From positions 1-64,000 of the forward strand of contig CACEJY010000005.1 in assembly GCA_902559985.1 (NCBI GenBank): a stretch of 64,000 nt of DNA. The letters are read 5' to 3'. Below, one piece after another: positions 18,427-28,072 of the stretch. Position numbers and translations under genes: made by a program. Every line of letters starts with the position of its first letter. The first letter of the stretch is position 1. The notes beneath the pieces were generated by a model. It was not told where the DNA came from. It saw nothing but the letters and a program-made list of their open reading frames with translations, and ran no database searches. The DNA is from an uncultured SAR116 cluster alpha proteobacterium (lineage in GTDB: Bacteria > Pseudomonadota > Alphaproteobacteria > Puniceispirillales > Puniceispirillaceae).

Positions 18427-19509
18427 TTAACGGATCGGCGCGGCATAAAGAATGCCACCATCATTCCAAAGAGCATTCACACCACGGTCAAGCTTAAGCG
18501 GTGTGTTAGGTCCAACGTTTGCTTCATAGCTTTCGCCGTAATTGCCAACAGCTTTTATAGCATTCAATGCCCAATCATTTGAAAGCCCAAGCTCGTCACC
18601 AAACTTACCCTCTTTTCCAAGAAGCCTCAAGAGCGCTGGGTCCTTAGAAGAGCTCGCCTTGCCGGCAGCATTAGCTTTGGTTACACCCATTTCTTCAGCG
18701 TTAATGAGTGCCCGTAATGTCCATCTCACCACATTAAACCATTGATCATCTCCCTGCCGAACCACTGGTCCAAGGGGCTCTTTTGAGATGATCTCTGGAA
18801 GGACCATGTGATCGTCAGGCTTTGTCAGTTTTGTTCGCTGCGCTGCAAGGCCGGACCTGTCAGTTGTGTATACGTCACAACGACCTGAGTCATAGGCAGC
18901 AACAACTTCATCGGCTTTTTCAAACGCTACCAAATTGAACTTCATATTATTTGAGCGGAAATAATCTGTAATGTTCAATTCTGTAGTTGTGCCTGTGTTA
19001 GTACAAATATTTGCGCCATCCAACTCAACCGCTGATTTAACCCCCAAGGATTTTGGAACCATCATACCTTGACCATCATAATAATTGACACCAGCGAAGT
19101 TTAGTCCAAGCTGAGTGTCTCGGGTCATTGTCCAAGTGGTGTTACGTGACAAGATATCGACCTCTCCAGAGCTCAACGCTGTGAAGCGTTGTTTGGCTGA
19201 CAATGGAGAAAACTTTACCTTGTCACCACTACCAAACACTGCGGCGGCAACAGCGCGGCAAAGGTCTACGTCAATACCTGCCCATTTACCACTGTCATCA
19301 GCATTCGAAAATCCTGGCAATCCCTGCGAGACGCCACATTGGACAAAACCTTTTGCCCTTACAGCGTCGAGTGTAGAGGTTTGCTTTGCCTCAACGGTCT
19401 TTTCAACAATTTTTTCTACTTCAACGACTTCTTTATTTCCCTTACCAATAAAAAAGCCAGCGCCAGCTCCAATTACTAGAGCTGCGACTGCGATCATTTT
19501 ACTATCCAT
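18427..19509 (-). CDS. aapJ: General amino-acid ABC transporter substrate-binding protein AapJ
   Basis: Binding protein of the Aap importer, about 360 residues. The mature domain begins near residue 46 (TLDAVRAKGFVQCGVSQGLPG) and has AGIDVDLCRAVAAAVFG, YYDGQGMMVPKSLGV, the VYTTDRSGLAAQR motif and SNDWALNAIKAVGNYGE, all characteristic of AapJ/BztA. The ATG at 19509 has GGAGGAAT upstream; an ATG four codons earlier does not. The N-terminus is unusual. A Gly-rich span (IAVAALVIGAGAGFFIGKG) is followed by a Val/Glu/Lys-rich segment (VVEVEKIVEKTVEAKQ) rather than an A-x-A cleavage site, so the protein may stay membrane-tethered. It is first in the aapJQMP operon. Confidence 0.92.
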   Translation of the reverse strand: MDSKMIAVAALVIGAGAGFFIGKGNKEVVEVEKIVEKTVEAKQTSTLDAVRAKGFVQCGVSQGLPGFSNADDSGKWAGIDVDLCRAVAAAVFGSGDKVKFSPLSAKQRFTALSSGEVDILSRNTTWTMTRDTQLGLNFAGVNYYDGQGMMVPKSLGVKSAVELDGANICTNTGTTTELNITDYFRSNNMKFNLVAFEKADEVVAAYDSGRCDVYTTDRSGLAAQRTKLTKPDDHMVLPEIISKEPLGPVVRQGDDQWFNVVRWTLRALINAEEMGVTKANAAGKASSSKDPALLRLLGKEGKFGDELGLSNDWALNAIKAVGNYGESYEANVGPNTPLKLDRGVNALWNDGGILYAAPIR

Positions 19510-19714
19510 AAATTCCTCCAAGCTTCAAAATCACTATTTCGTTGTCGACTCCTATACCGGAACACCGTTAACTTAGCAACGCAATAGCGACATGTTGCAA
19601 AAAGAGTTAAAGCGCCAATCAGTTTTAGGGCAAATTTGTCATTAGCGGCTACCCATCCCCGCGTTATACCAAAATCATTCTAATTTCCAGATTTAGGGAA
19701 AATATTGATTCCGG

Positions 19715-20623
19715 ATGTTCAACTATTTCCACAAAATTCGTCATACAAAACCATCACTGTTTGGAGTGTTGATCGCTCTTTTTGGCGTGCTCGTTCTCAC
19801 ACCTGATACGCTGGCAATACGGCTTTCAGAACTCGATCGATGGCCCCTTATGGGTTGGCGTGGCATCCTAATGGGAACCATTTTATTGTTGGGGTGGAGA
19901 TTATTCTTTTCACAAAACCCGTCAAGCGAGTGGCGCAGCCTCAGAAGCTGGCCGGGGCTAGTTGTAATCATTGCGTTTAGCATGAATTCAGTCACCTTCA
20001 CTATTGGGATTGTTGAAACATCCGCAACTGTCGTTTTAACATCTGTTGCCACAATGCCGGTCTTTGCGGCCATCCTCTCATTTTTTATGCTTGGCGAACG
20101 CCAAGGCTGGAGTGGATGGCTAACAATTGCGGCTGCGATGGGTGGAGTTGGCATGGTCGTTTTGGATGGCAATAATGCGATCAATGTCCCAGATGGCTCT
20201 GTAGTCGTTGGCGCTGTCTTTGGCGTTCTGACAGCAATTGGACTTGCTCTCACATTCACAATGGTTCGGAAACATCGTAACCTTGCCATCGTTCCCGCCG
20301 CAGCTTTAGGAGCATTAATCAGTGGTATAATTGGCTTTAGCCTCAGCGACATCAGCGGCATTATCAACGGACCGCTATTGCCTATTTTAATCATGGGCGT
20401 AGTCATTTTACCCTTATCATTCGCGTGTCTGGCTGTTGCTCCGCGATATACCAGTTCAGCCGTTGTGAGCCTTCTGATGCTGCTGGAAATGGTTCTTGGC
20501 CCTTTTTGGGTCTGGGTCGGTATTGGCGAGAGGCCCACATCAACAATGATTATTGGTGCAGCAATTGTATTTGTCACGCTGACGCTTCACATCCTACGCA
20601 CCCATTGGCCACCCCAGAATTGA
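19715..20623 (+). CDS. EamA/DMT-family transporter
   Basis: EamA-superfamily inner-membrane transporter, 302 residues, with about ten hydrophobic segments. The N-terminal repeat contains FGVLIALFGVLVLTPDTLAI and RWPLMGWRGILMG, a variant typical of S-adenosylmethionine or amino-acid carrier-like members. The second repeat contains YTSSAVVSLLMLLEMVLGPFWVWVGIGE, with the conserved E-P/GP-W motif at the end. It is divergent from aapJ across 200 bases and converges on the HbpS/GlcG-like gene with 16 bases between stops. Substrate unknown. Confidence 0.85.
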   Translation: MFNYFHKIRHTKPSLFGVLIALFGVLVLTPDTLAIRLSELDRWPLMGWRGILMGTILLLGWRLFFSQNPSSEWRSLRSWPGLVVIIAFSMNSVTFTIGIVETSATVVLTSVATMPVFAAILSFFMLGERQGWSGWLTIAAAMGGVGMVVLDGNNAINVPDGSVVVGAVFGVLTAIGLALTFTMVRKHRNLAIVPAAALGALISGIIGFSLSDISGIINGPLLPILIMGVVILPLSFACLAVAPRYTSSAVVSLLMLLEMVLGPFWVWVGIGERPTSTMIIGAAIVFVTLTLHILRTHWPPQN

Positions 20624-20639
20624 AGTACAGGACCCATAA

Positions 20640-21134
20640 TTAACTTTCGTCAGCCAAACCAGAGAGTGATGACACCCGCCATTTTTTGTCAGGAGCGCTT
20701 GGCTCACTTAAAAAGTTTACTCCCAAAATGCCCTTAATGGCGCAATACTCATCCTTTTCAGATGAGTCTCCACTTACACCTACAGCACCAATTACTGTTC
20801 CATCAGCCTGCAACACCAGAACACCCCCCGGAACCGGTACAAACTGGCCATCAGCAACGTTTGCAAGGGCAGCTTGAAAGCTAGGCCGTGTTGCCAACCG
20901 ATCACGGATTAGGCGGCTGGACATCCCCATTCCAAGGGCACCCCAGGCTTTACCGCGGGCAATATCAAATCGCATCAACCCAGAACCATCCTCTGACTGG
21001 CTGGCAATAATTTTTCCCGATACATCAATCACAACAACAGTAAGGGGAAGCATTTTTTCAGCCCGCCCCGCCGCTAATGCAATCGATACAATTCTTAACG
21101 CAATATCAAGCCCAAGGCTTGTTTGCAGTCTCAT
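20640..21134 (-). CDS. GlcG/HbpS family protein (DUF336)
   Basis: A 164-residue protein of the GlcG/HbpS fold. It has the family pattern TVVVIDVSGKIIAS near residues 31-44, then FDIARGKAWGALGMG, a VPGGVLVL segment and GAVGVSGDSSEKDEYCA near the C-terminus. Characterised relatives bind haem (HbpS) or are encoded in glycolate or haloacid/aromatic catabolism loci (GlcG); a catalytic role is not settled. The ATG at 21134 is chosen for AAGGAT seven bases upstream; longer in-frame extensions would overlap the GST gene. It lies directly downstream of that GST on the same strand. Confidence 0.8.
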   Translation of the reverse strand: MRLQTSLGLDIALRIVSIALAAGRAEKMLPLTVVVIDVSGKIIASQSEDGSGLMRFDIARGKAWGALGMGMSSRLIRDRLATRPSFQAALANVADGQFVPVPGGVLVLQADGTVIGAVGVSGDSSEKDEYCAIKGILGVNFLSEPSAPDKKWRVSSLSGLADES

Positions 21135-21186
21135 TATCAAATCCTTTGCACCAAAAAAACAAAACCTTGATCCAAAGCTTCCAGAC

Positions 21187-21798
21187 CTAGTTTTTGGGTG
21201 GTAAACTGCTCTGATAGCCGGGAACAACAGCGGCAAAATCATCCAGCCAGCCCGCAAGACTAGGTGAGTGGTCTCGCCAATTCACCTGCTGGCGAAAGTC
21301 CAGGTAATCGAGCACACAAGCAAGGCCAATTTCTCCCACATTGGGCATAGTACCACTTCGATAGCTTGGAGTGGTTGCCACGACTCCTTTTAATCCACGA
21401 ATGATCTTGTCTCGCTGGCGTGCAACATAGGTATCAACATATTTATCTTCTGGGCGCATGCGGGTTTCGTATACAACAAGCACTGCCGCATCGAGGATAC
21501 CGTCAGTTAGCGCAGCAAGCTTCAATACATCAAAACGGGCTGTGCCTCCCACTGGAATAATCTTGCCGCCACCAGCCTTAGTATCAAGATATTCCATGAT
21601 CACACGACTGTCGTAAAGCGTTGAGCCGTTGTCCTCAAGCGCTGGTATTTTGCCGAGCGGGTTCACATCACAAATACCGGACGCAGGATCGAGAGTATTA
21701 ATGGTAATTTCCGCCAATTCATCGTAGAGGCCGAGAACATGTGCCGCGATCTTGACCTTTCGGCCAAATGGAGAAGACGGACTAGTAAAAAATTTCAT
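21187..21798 (-). CDS. Glutathione S-transferase family protein
   Basis: A 203-residue cytosolic GST-like protein. The N-terminal thioredoxin-fold domain begins MKFFTSPSSPFGRKVKIAAH, where the serine pair replaces the usual catalytic Ser/Tyr region, and has NPLGKIPALED (cis-Pro, glutathione binding) and STLYDSRVIMEYLD (Glu/Asp-Ser binding the gamma-glutamyl group as DSR). The C-terminal helical domain holds GEIGLACVLDYLDFR, the usual late motif. It heads a two-gene unit with the GlcG/HbpS-like protein. Substrate unknown; such proteins detoxify electrophiles or take part in aromatic or dehalogenation pathways. Confidence 0.87.
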   Translation of the reverse strand: MKFFTSPSSPFGRKVKIAAHVLGLYDELAEITINTLDPASGICDVNPLGKIPALEDNGSTLYDSRVIMEYLDTKAGGGKIIPVGGTARFDVLKLAALTDGILDAAVLVVYETRMRPEDKYVDTYVARQRDKIIRGLKGVVATTPSYRSGTMPNVGEIGLACVLDYLDFRQQVNWRDHSPSLAGWLDDFAAVVPGYQSSLPPKN

Positions 21799-21894
21799 TT
21801 GCTGGTCTCCGGGTCATTAGAATAATAAAAATTGGACAAAGACACACTTCCTAATGCAGCGTCAAATTTTGGGATTTTAAAAACATGCCTCCCT

Positions 21895-23247
21895 TCACTT
21901 TTTTTTTACGGTCAGCTTACCAAGCCCGTGGTTGTTGAGTTTTTCCATAAGCCAGCCACCAATCCCAAGTAATTTGTCATCGCATTCGGGCCTACCAATC
22001 AGTTGAACGCCTATTGGCATGTTGTTTGTTGAGACAAGCGCTGGTATCGACAGGCAAGGAAAGCCGCACAAACTCCATATGGTAGAACAAACAGGATTTC
22101 CAGTATATCCATCGCTTAGTAATGGTGCCTCGCCTAGGGAAGACGGCGCGAGAATCGCATCAATTTCACCAAAAAAATTTTGAAAATAAGAAATAGCGGC
22201 TTCTTTTTCAGTGAGGGATTGATGGTAATCTTTTAAATCAATTTTTGATCCCATATCTAAAGTATCACGTAATTGAGGACTCAGCAGCCTGGGAGATTTC
22301 TGTCTTACATTTGACAGATTTCTGGCTATCTCAAAGTGATGAATTACTCTCTGCGATTTTAAAAAAGCCTCCAAAACAGTCGGCTTGCCATCCTTTTTAA
22401 TAACACATCCATCTAACGCAGATATGACTTTGTCCATGCCTTCAAGACAATCTTTACTAATTCCCTTGAAATAAGGCATTTCAAACCATAATAATTTTGG
22501 CGTCTTGTTAGGTCTGCTGCAGACACCATCAAGCATGTTCGGTCGCGGCCGACAAAAGGAGTTGGCATCGTTTGGATCATATTCAGATATGATGTCAGAA
22601 ATTAACCCTACATCCTCATAATAGCGGGAGAAAACACCAACCTGATCCAGTGTTTCTGACGTTTGTAATACTCCAGATCGAGGCACCATGCCCGAGGAAG
22701 GTTTGAAACCAAAAACACCACAGAAGGATGCGGGACGAATTACTGATCCATTCGTTTGTGTTCCGATGGCCACCGGCACATGTCCTGCTGACACAGCGGC
22801 CGCAGAGCCGGAGGAAGACCCACCCGGACTGTATTCCATATTGTTTGGATTACGCGTTTCTGACGGATCCATAAAAGCAAACGGGGTCGTAACTGTTTTC
22901 CCCAATATTACCGCGCCAGCCTCTCTTAATTTCGATACGATTGTTGCGTCTTGGCTCGGCTGATGCCCCTTAAATGCCAAACTACCAAATTCAGTCGGCA
23001 TATCAGCGGTGTCGATAATGTCTTTGAGCCCAATCGGAACACCATGAAGTGGCCCTAAAGCTCGCCCACTGTCTCGTATCTCATCCAATAGTTTTGCAGA
23101 GGTTATTGCGCCTGCAGCGTCGATGTATGCCCATGCTTTCAGCTGATTATCAGTTTTCTCAATCAAGTCCAATGCGCCTTCAACAAGGTTTTCAGCGTTT
23201 GTTTCCCCTCGCCGAACCATATCTGCCATTTGCAATGCTGAGGTCAT
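21895..23247 (-). CDS. Amidase (amidase signature family)
   Basis: Cytoplasmic amide hydrolase of the Ser-cisSer-Lys family, 450 residues. The triad regions are visible: Lys in GVPIGLKDIIDTADMP near residue 74, the cis-Ser in YSPGGSSSGSAAAV near 149, and the nucleophilic Ser in TQTNGSVIRPASFCGVFG near 173. The last is slightly unusual, with GSVIRPAS where GGSIRxPA is usual. C-terminal IPALVSTNNMPIGVQLIGRP is standard. It lacks the GatA-specific context (no gatB/gatC nearby), so it is more likely a catabolic amidase. Its neighbours, a GST and a DadA-like oxidase, suggest nitrogen-compound catabolism, but I cannot name the amide. Confidence 0.87.
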   Translation of the reverse strand: MTSALQMADMVRRGETNAENLVEGALDLIEKTDNQLKAWAYIDAAGAITSAKLLDEIRDSGRALGPLHGVPIGLKDIIDTADMPTEFGSLAFKGHQPSQDATIVSKLREAGAVILGKTVTTPFAFMDPSETRNPNNMEYSPGGSSSGSAAAVSAGHVPVAIGTQTNGSVIRPASFCGVFGFKPSSGMVPRSGVLQTSETLDQVGVFSRYYEDVGLISDIISEYDPNDANSFCRPRPNMLDGVCSRPNKTPKLLWFEMPYFKGISKDCLEGMDKVISALDGCVIKKDGKPTVLEAFLKSQRVIHHFEIARNLSNVRQKSPRLLSPQLRDTLDMGSKIDLKDYHQSLTEKEAAISYFQNFFGEIDAILAPSSLGEAPLLSDGYTGNPVCSTIWSLCGFPCLSIPALVSTNNMPIGVQLIGRPECDDKLLGIGGWLMEKLNNHGLGKLTVKKK

Positions 23248-23306
23248 CGACTTTCTCGTTTGTTTAGGCTAAATATTGTCCACATTGGTGCTCAATAATA
23301 GCATAA

Positions 23307-24650
23307 TTAAATAAAAAAGCGCGAGACCTGAAATGGACTCGGGTCTATTGGTGGTGGTGAATCATTGATCAGTGATGAGAGCAGCAGGGCCGACCCTGGC
23401 GCCATTGATAGCCCAATATGATGATGACCAAAATTAAACCAAAGCCCTTTGTGGCGTGGAGCGGCACCAATCATTGGCAGAGAGTCAACAAGTGTTGGTC
23501 TCCTTCCCATCCATGGCTTATTTTCAACTTGAGAACCGAGCTGCAAAGCCTCACTCGCGAGCGATGCGGATTTGCTAATCTGCTCGAAATTTGGTGGCGC
23601 ATCGCGATCAGTCAATTCGACGCCCGATGTCACCCTAAGCCCCTGCAGCATCGGGGCAACTGAAAAGCCGCCCTCGACATCAAGAATAGGGCGACTGAGG
23701 TTTGGTTTCGTAAAACTTTTATTCTGATTATCGCCACCGCCTGGGTCTGCCGTATTGGTCCGAGAAGAAACCCCCGTGTCAGGCGTTTGGGACTTAAAGT
23801 GAAGATGGTATCCTCGTTCCCATGCCATCGGAATATCATATCCAAGCCAGCCAGCAATTTCGGCAGACCAGGCGCCGGCCGCCAGCACCACATTTTCACT
23901 TTGATGCACCCCATTCTCGCATCGCACTTGCCAGCCACTATCATCATGTGAGAGACCAATGACACTTGTCCGTTCCACAGCACCTCCCGAAGCAACAAAC
24001 ATGGCCAAGTATGCATCGGTTAAATCAGCGGGACTGAAGACTGAGCAGGTTTCATCCATCAGAACGCCTTTGTAGTAGATGGGGGCTAGGCTGGGCTCAA
24101 TCTGTCGGATTTGCTCTCGATCAAAGACAGTGAATTTCACCCCAACATCTCGCATAACGCTCATTTCTTTATTATATCTGGCAAAAGATTCTTTACTACG
24201 AAACAACTTGAACCAACCGCCACCTTGACGCAGCAAATGACCAACATCGGCATCCTTGATCCATTTTTTATGCTGATCCAGTGATAAAACCAACAATGAA
24301 CGCAGCGACACAGCGGCGTGGCGTGCATTTGATGGGCGGCAATGTGACAGAAACCTCATCACCCAGCCGATCCTTCTGAGAACAAAAAGTGGATTGTAAC
24401 GTAGCCCGTTGGACCGGTTGAGTAGCAGGCGAGGTAACGCCTTCAAAAGGCCCGGATTATTTAACACATAAACCGACGAATCTGATAGTACGCCAGCGTT
24501 TCCATAAGAAGTTTCACGGCCAGGCTCTTTGCGATCAATTAAACGAACTTTGTGGCCATCAAGTTGCAATTTTAAAGCTGCCGCAACGCCAACTATGCCA
24601 CCGCCAATCACAGTAATCGATTTTTTTATCTTAGCAGGCTGATTGGTCAT
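23307..24650 (-). CDS. DadA-like FAD-dependent D-amino-acid dehydrogenase/oxidase
   Basis: Flavoprotein of the DAO/DadA family, about 447 residues. The N-terminal dinucleotide-binding motif is VIGGGIVGVAAALKLQLDG followed by RLIDRKEPGRETSYGNAG, the classical DadA N-terminus. The C-terminal part has MGRRPTLVDSLPMIGAAPRHKGLWFNFG and HHHIGLSMAPGSALLL, matching the FAD-closing motif RP-tpDg-P-IG---G--N. The ATG at 24650 was preferred (AGGGAA upstream) over the GTG at 24674. The enzyme would oxidatively deaminate D-amino acids or secondary amines, passing electrons to the quinone pool. A putative transporter gene lies 53 bases upstream on the same strand, and an amidase follows. Confidence 0.85.
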   Translation of the reverse strand: MTNQPAKIKKSITVIGGGIVGVAAALKLQLDGHKVRLIDRKEPGRETSYGNAGVLSDSSVYVLNNPGLLKALPRLLLNRSNGLRYNPLFVLRRIGWVMRFLSHCRPSNARHAAVSLRSLLVLSLDQHKKWIKDADVGHLLRQGGGWFKLFRSKESFARYNKEMSVMRDVGVKFTVFDREQIRQIEPSLAPIYYKGVLMDETCSVFSPADLTDAYLAMFVASGGAVERTSVIGLSHDDSGWQVRCENGVHQSENVVLAAGAWSAEIAGWLGYDIPMAWERGYHLHFKSQTPDTGVSSRTNTADPGGGDNQNKSFTKPNLSRPILDVEGGFSVAPMLQGLRVTSGVELTDRDAPPNFEQISKSASLASEALQLGSQVENKPWMGRRPTLVDSLPMIGAAPRHKGLWFNFGHHHIGLSMAPGSALLLSSLINDSPPPIDPSPFQVSRFFI

Positions 24651-24702
24651 ATTTGAGGTTTCCCTAATTTTCACTGCTCAATGTTTTCAATTATAATAAC
24701 CA

Positions 24703-26058
24703 TTAAAAGATCATTATGTTGATAAAGCTCAATGCAATGCCACCAACCAGTGCATAGGAAAATGCCGCGAACAAATTTACACCTAAAACCAAATCGCGCG
24801 AGCGCACCCGAAATAAACTCGCTCCCATGATAACTGAAAGTGAGGCAACAGAACTCATCGTGCCCGCTCCCCACCCAATTAGATGCGCCTGCATCAGTAA
24901 GGCGGGGTGAACATCGGCATGACCACTACTGAAGACTGCCAAAAACACAGTACTGCTAATTACAGGATGAACTCCAAAAATTGATGCGAGCATCATCCCA
25001 AAAGGAGTTGCAATCAACGCAAACCAACCCGGAATAGTGCCGTCATATAAACTGCTGAAAAGTGTGGCAAATGCGCCCGTACGAGTGGCAAAATATCCAA
25101 TAAGCATTGCCATACTTATTATCAAAATATCATCAGCAATCGTTCTCATATTGGTTGCAGTTTCACCAATGATAAGTTTAATTTGCTCAGGATAACGGAT
25201 AAACTGCACCGCTACTAGGATTGGCATCATTACGACCACTGCCGAAAGCGCAGTAAAATCAAAAACAAATGCGGACAAAAGCACGACCCCCAATACGATC
25301 AAGAGCCTTAATAAAATGGGCCTCAGACAGGAAAATGTCAGCCTGAGTTGTGCGAAGGAAAAGGACCGATTAAAAATCGGAAGCGAAACCGCTGCAAACA
25401 GAGTAGTAGTGACGCCACCAATGGCAATTGCCGTCCATGAGTCCTGTTTACCAACAAAGCCTTGTCCAATCGCAAAGGCAATAAAAAAAGGCGACCACGC
25501 CGCCGCTGTAACCATGCCACGGAGAGCAGCCTCAGCGGCAATCTTGCGGCGCGCCTTGCTGGCATTTTTTGGCACAGCTGCCGAAAGTAGAGCAAGCGCA
25601 CCCGTGTTCATGACCCCGCCAAAAACATTCGCTGCCAAATGGAACCCCCCTGATGTCGCAGAGGCAGGTAATTGAGCTAACGCATCCTGTGTGCGATGAA
25701 CAGACGGCATAAGCGATGCAGTTGCCCTCACCAAGGCCATTGTTGGTAAAAGCGCCGTAAAAATTAGCACGTAACGGCCACCCTCTAGCCACTCATTCCT
25801 ATCGGGAAAATGATCAAGAAGCGCCCAGCAAACAAAAATTAACAATGCTAAAATAAGTATTGAGTCATGCCGTAAGCGGCTGACTGTTAGAATTGTGAAG
25901 CCGACGAAAGCAAATACCCCCACATTTATTACACCGATATTTGAAAAATTAATAGATTGAGCATTGGTCGATGGGGTGCCACTAACAACCTGCACCAGTG
26001 CTGCAATCCATGCGATACACAGAAAGGTGAGACGAATGTTGCTGATTGAGATAGTCAT
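24703..26058 (-). CDS. Polytopic membrane transporter-like protein (ion-transporter superfamily)
   Basis: A 451-residue integral membrane protein with about 11-12 hydrophobic segments. I do not recognise a specific family, but the layout (two halves; a conserved small-residue-rich stretch SATSGGFHLAANVFGGVMNTGA near residues 130-152; SIFGVHPVISSTVFLAVFSSG and IGWGAGTMSSVASLSVIMG in the second half) resembles the ion-transporter (ArsB/DASS/CitM-like) superfamily, in which paired small-residue hairpins bind carboxylates or anions. It lies just upstream of the DadA-like oxidase on the same strand and may supply it with substrate. Family assignment is inference from topology. Confidence 0.6.
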   Translation of the reverse strand: MTISISNIRLTFLCIAWIAALVQVVSGTPSTNAQSINFSNIGVINVGVFAFVGFTILTVSRLRHDSILILALLIFVCWALLDHFPDRNEWLEGGRYVLIFTALLPTMALVRATASLMPSVHRTQDALAQLPASATSGGFHLAANVFGGVMNTGALALLSAAVPKNASKARRKIAAEAALRGMVTAAAWSPFFIAFAIGQGFVGKQDSWTAIAIGGVTTTLFAAVSLPIFNRSFSFAQLRLTFSCLRPILLRLLIVLGVVLLSAFVFDFTALSAVVVMMPILVAVQFIRYPEQIKLIIGETATNMRTIADDILIISMAMLIGYFATRTGAFATLFSSLYDGTIPGWFALIATPFGMMLASIFGVHPVISSTVFLAVFSSGHADVHPALLMQAHLIGWGAGTMSSVASLSVIMGASLFRVRSRDLVLGVNLFAAFSYALVGGIALSFINIMIF

Positions 26059-26111
26059 TTTATCATTAGTCTGTTCATCTAATTACGAGACGCGCTTGGT
26101 TTAAGAAAGGC

Positions 26112-28007
26112 TCATTGTAAAAGAGCTTTTTGCGCGGTATCAAGCGCTTCTTCTGCGATCAGCCAGTCTTGTTCAGCGTCAATAATAGCGGCCTCAATCT
26201 TGGCAAGTTTGATCGAGAACTCGGCAATTTTCCGAGAGTTTTTTCTATCGTAAAATCCAGGCTTGGCCATTTCAACTTCGGTCTGTTTCTTTTCAATAGC
26301 CAGCATCCCTAATGCCTTTTCTGCGCTCTTAACCTTGGCTCGTAATTGGCTTAAATTCTGACGGTGCTCAAATCCTGAAGATCGCGATTTGGCGTCCGAG
26401 CTCATCGATTTAGATTTTTTACGCTGGCCAGCTGCTCGATCAATCGCCGGCCCAGCTAATAATTGCCGCTGATAATCAGCCATATCTCCGTCAAATGGCG
26501 TAACCAAACCATCCTGAACAATCCATAATTGATCAGCCACAGTTTCGACGAGATGGGAGTCATGGCTGACCAAGATTACCGTCCCCTCATAAGCATTCAA
26601 CGCATGGACTAGTGCCTCACGGCTCTCAATATCCAAATGGTTTGTTGGCTCATCAAAAATTAGAATGTGCGGTGCATCAATGGTAGCCATGGCCATCAAC
26701 AAGCGGGCCTTTTGTCCACCTGACAGGCGCTCAACCGGATTATCAACAATATTAGCATCAAACCCTGCGCCGCCAAGCCGAGCCCGCAACTGGGTTGGCA
26801 ATTCTTTTGGTCGCAGCCGCTCCATGTGCTGATAAGGGCTCTCCCCAGCGACAAGTTCATCCAATTGGTGTTGGGCAAAAAAACCAATTCGCAATTTGTT
26901 GGATTTCACAATTTTTCCTGATAGAGGTTGGAGTCGGCCGGCAAATAGCTTTGATAAGGTTGATTTGCCCTCGCCATTAGCCCCCAAAAGGGCAATTCTG
27001 TCATCAGTATCGAGGCGCAAATCTAGGTTGCGCAAAACTGGTTTCTTATCATATCCAACAGCCACGTTCTCAAGGACCATTAACGGCGGTGGTAATTCTT
27101 GAGGGGTCGGGAAGCGGAAAGGGGCTACAGCCTGTTCAGACAAGGCAAGAATAGGCTGCATCTTTTCCAACTGCTTTAAACGTGACTGTGCCTGGCGTGC
27201 CTTTGACGCTTTATAACGAAATCGGTTAACAAAAGATTGAATATGTTTGCGCTGCAATTCTTGCTTGAGCGCCATTGATTGTTGCTGTTCCAGCTTCATC
27301 CGGCGCTCAGTGTCAAACTGGTCATAGCTGCCCTTATAATAGGCGAATTTAAAATTGGTCAAATGCAGGATACCGGTCACTGACCGATTTAATAATTGTC
27401 GATCGTGGGAAATTACCAGAGCTGTATGCCGATATTTGGCCAAAAACGCCTCAAGCCAAACCACACCCTCCAGGTCGAGATAGTTAGTGGGCTCATCGAG
27501 CAACAGCAAGTCGGGCTGGGAAAACAAGACCGCAGCAAGGGCCACACGCATCCGCCAGCCGCCTGAAAATTCATGACAAGCCCTAGCTTGAGCTAAGTTG
27601 TTAAAACCAAGTCCAGATAGAATTGAAGCTGCTCTTGACTCGGCTGAATAGGCATCAATATCGGCAAGACGTGTGTGAATATCAGCAATGCGGTCCGGTT
27701 CGGTTGCGGTTTCAGCTTGGGCCATCAAATAACTTCGCTCAATATCGGCAGTCAGCACTGTATCTAAGAGACTGACGTTGTTGGCAGGGGCTTCTTGATC
27801 AACCCCACCGACACGGAAGTGCGATGGATAATCAATCTCACCTGAGTCGGCTCCCCATTCGCCTCGAATTAGGCGAAACAAGGACGTTTTACCGGTGCCA
27901 TTTCGCCCAACAATACCAACCTTGTGTCCGGTAGGAATAACCGCACAGGCGTTTTCAAAAAGTAGTTTACCTTCAATGGAAAAAGATAAATTTTGAAGTT
28001 TTAACAT
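26112..28007 (-). CDS. ABC-F family ATPase (YheS/Uup-like)
   Basis: A soluble tandem ABC ATPase, about 631 residues, without membrane spans, that would act on the ribosome. The first cassette has GIVGRNGTGKTSLFRLIRGE (Walker A), HEFSGGWRMRVALAA (signature) and LLLLDEPTNYLDLEGVVWLE (Walker B). The linker carries the charged ABC-F region near residues 250-290 (HIQSFVNRFRYKASKARQAQ). The second cassette has LLGANGEGKSTLSKLF, ERLSGGQKARLLMAM and ILIFDEPTNHLDIESREALV. A C-terminal coiled-coil extension follows (from about residue 560). The ATG at 28007 gives the usual MLKLQNLSF start; a longer start at 28037 is possible. It most resembles YheS in E. coli. Confidence 0.9.
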   Translation of the reverse strand: MLKLQNLSFSIEGKLLFENACAVIPTGHKVGIVGRNGTGKTSLFRLIRGEWGADSGEIDYPSHFRVGGVDQEAPANNVSLLDTVLTADIERSYLMAQAETATEPDRIADIHTRLADIDAYSAESRAASILSGLGFNNLAQARACHEFSGGWRMRVALAAVLFSQPDLLLLDEPTNYLDLEGVVWLEAFLAKYRHTALVISHDRQLLNRSVTGILHLTNFKFAYYKGSYDQFDTERRMKLEQQQSMALKQELQRKHIQSFVNRFRYKASKARQAQSRLKQLEKMQPILALSEQAVAPFRFPTPQELPPPLMVLENVAVGYDKKPVLRNLDLRLDTDDRIALLGANGEGKSTLSKLFAGRLQPLSGKIVKSNKLRIGFFAQHQLDELVAGESPYQHMERLRPKELPTQLRARLGGAGFDANIVDNPVERLSGGQKARLLMAMATIDAPHILIFDEPTNHLDIESREALVHALNAYEGTVILVSHDSHLVETVADQLWIVQDGLVTPFDGDMADYQRQLLAGPAIDRAAGQRKKSKSMSSDAKSRSSGFEHRQNLSQLRAKVKSAEKALGMLAIEKKQTEVEMAKPGFYDRKNSRKIAEFSIKLAKIEAAIIDAEQDWLIAEEALDTAQKALLQ

Positions 28008-28072
28008 GGATAAGACCGATGACTCGCTGCCAGCCATTTGTCAGAGAAATGCCGCGCGATTGTGAAAAAAAT

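Noticed and set aside
19741-20577. 278-residue open frame on the minus strand opposite an EamA gene
   Set aside because: Shadow of a hydrophobic coding sequence; no family match and no ribosome-binding site.
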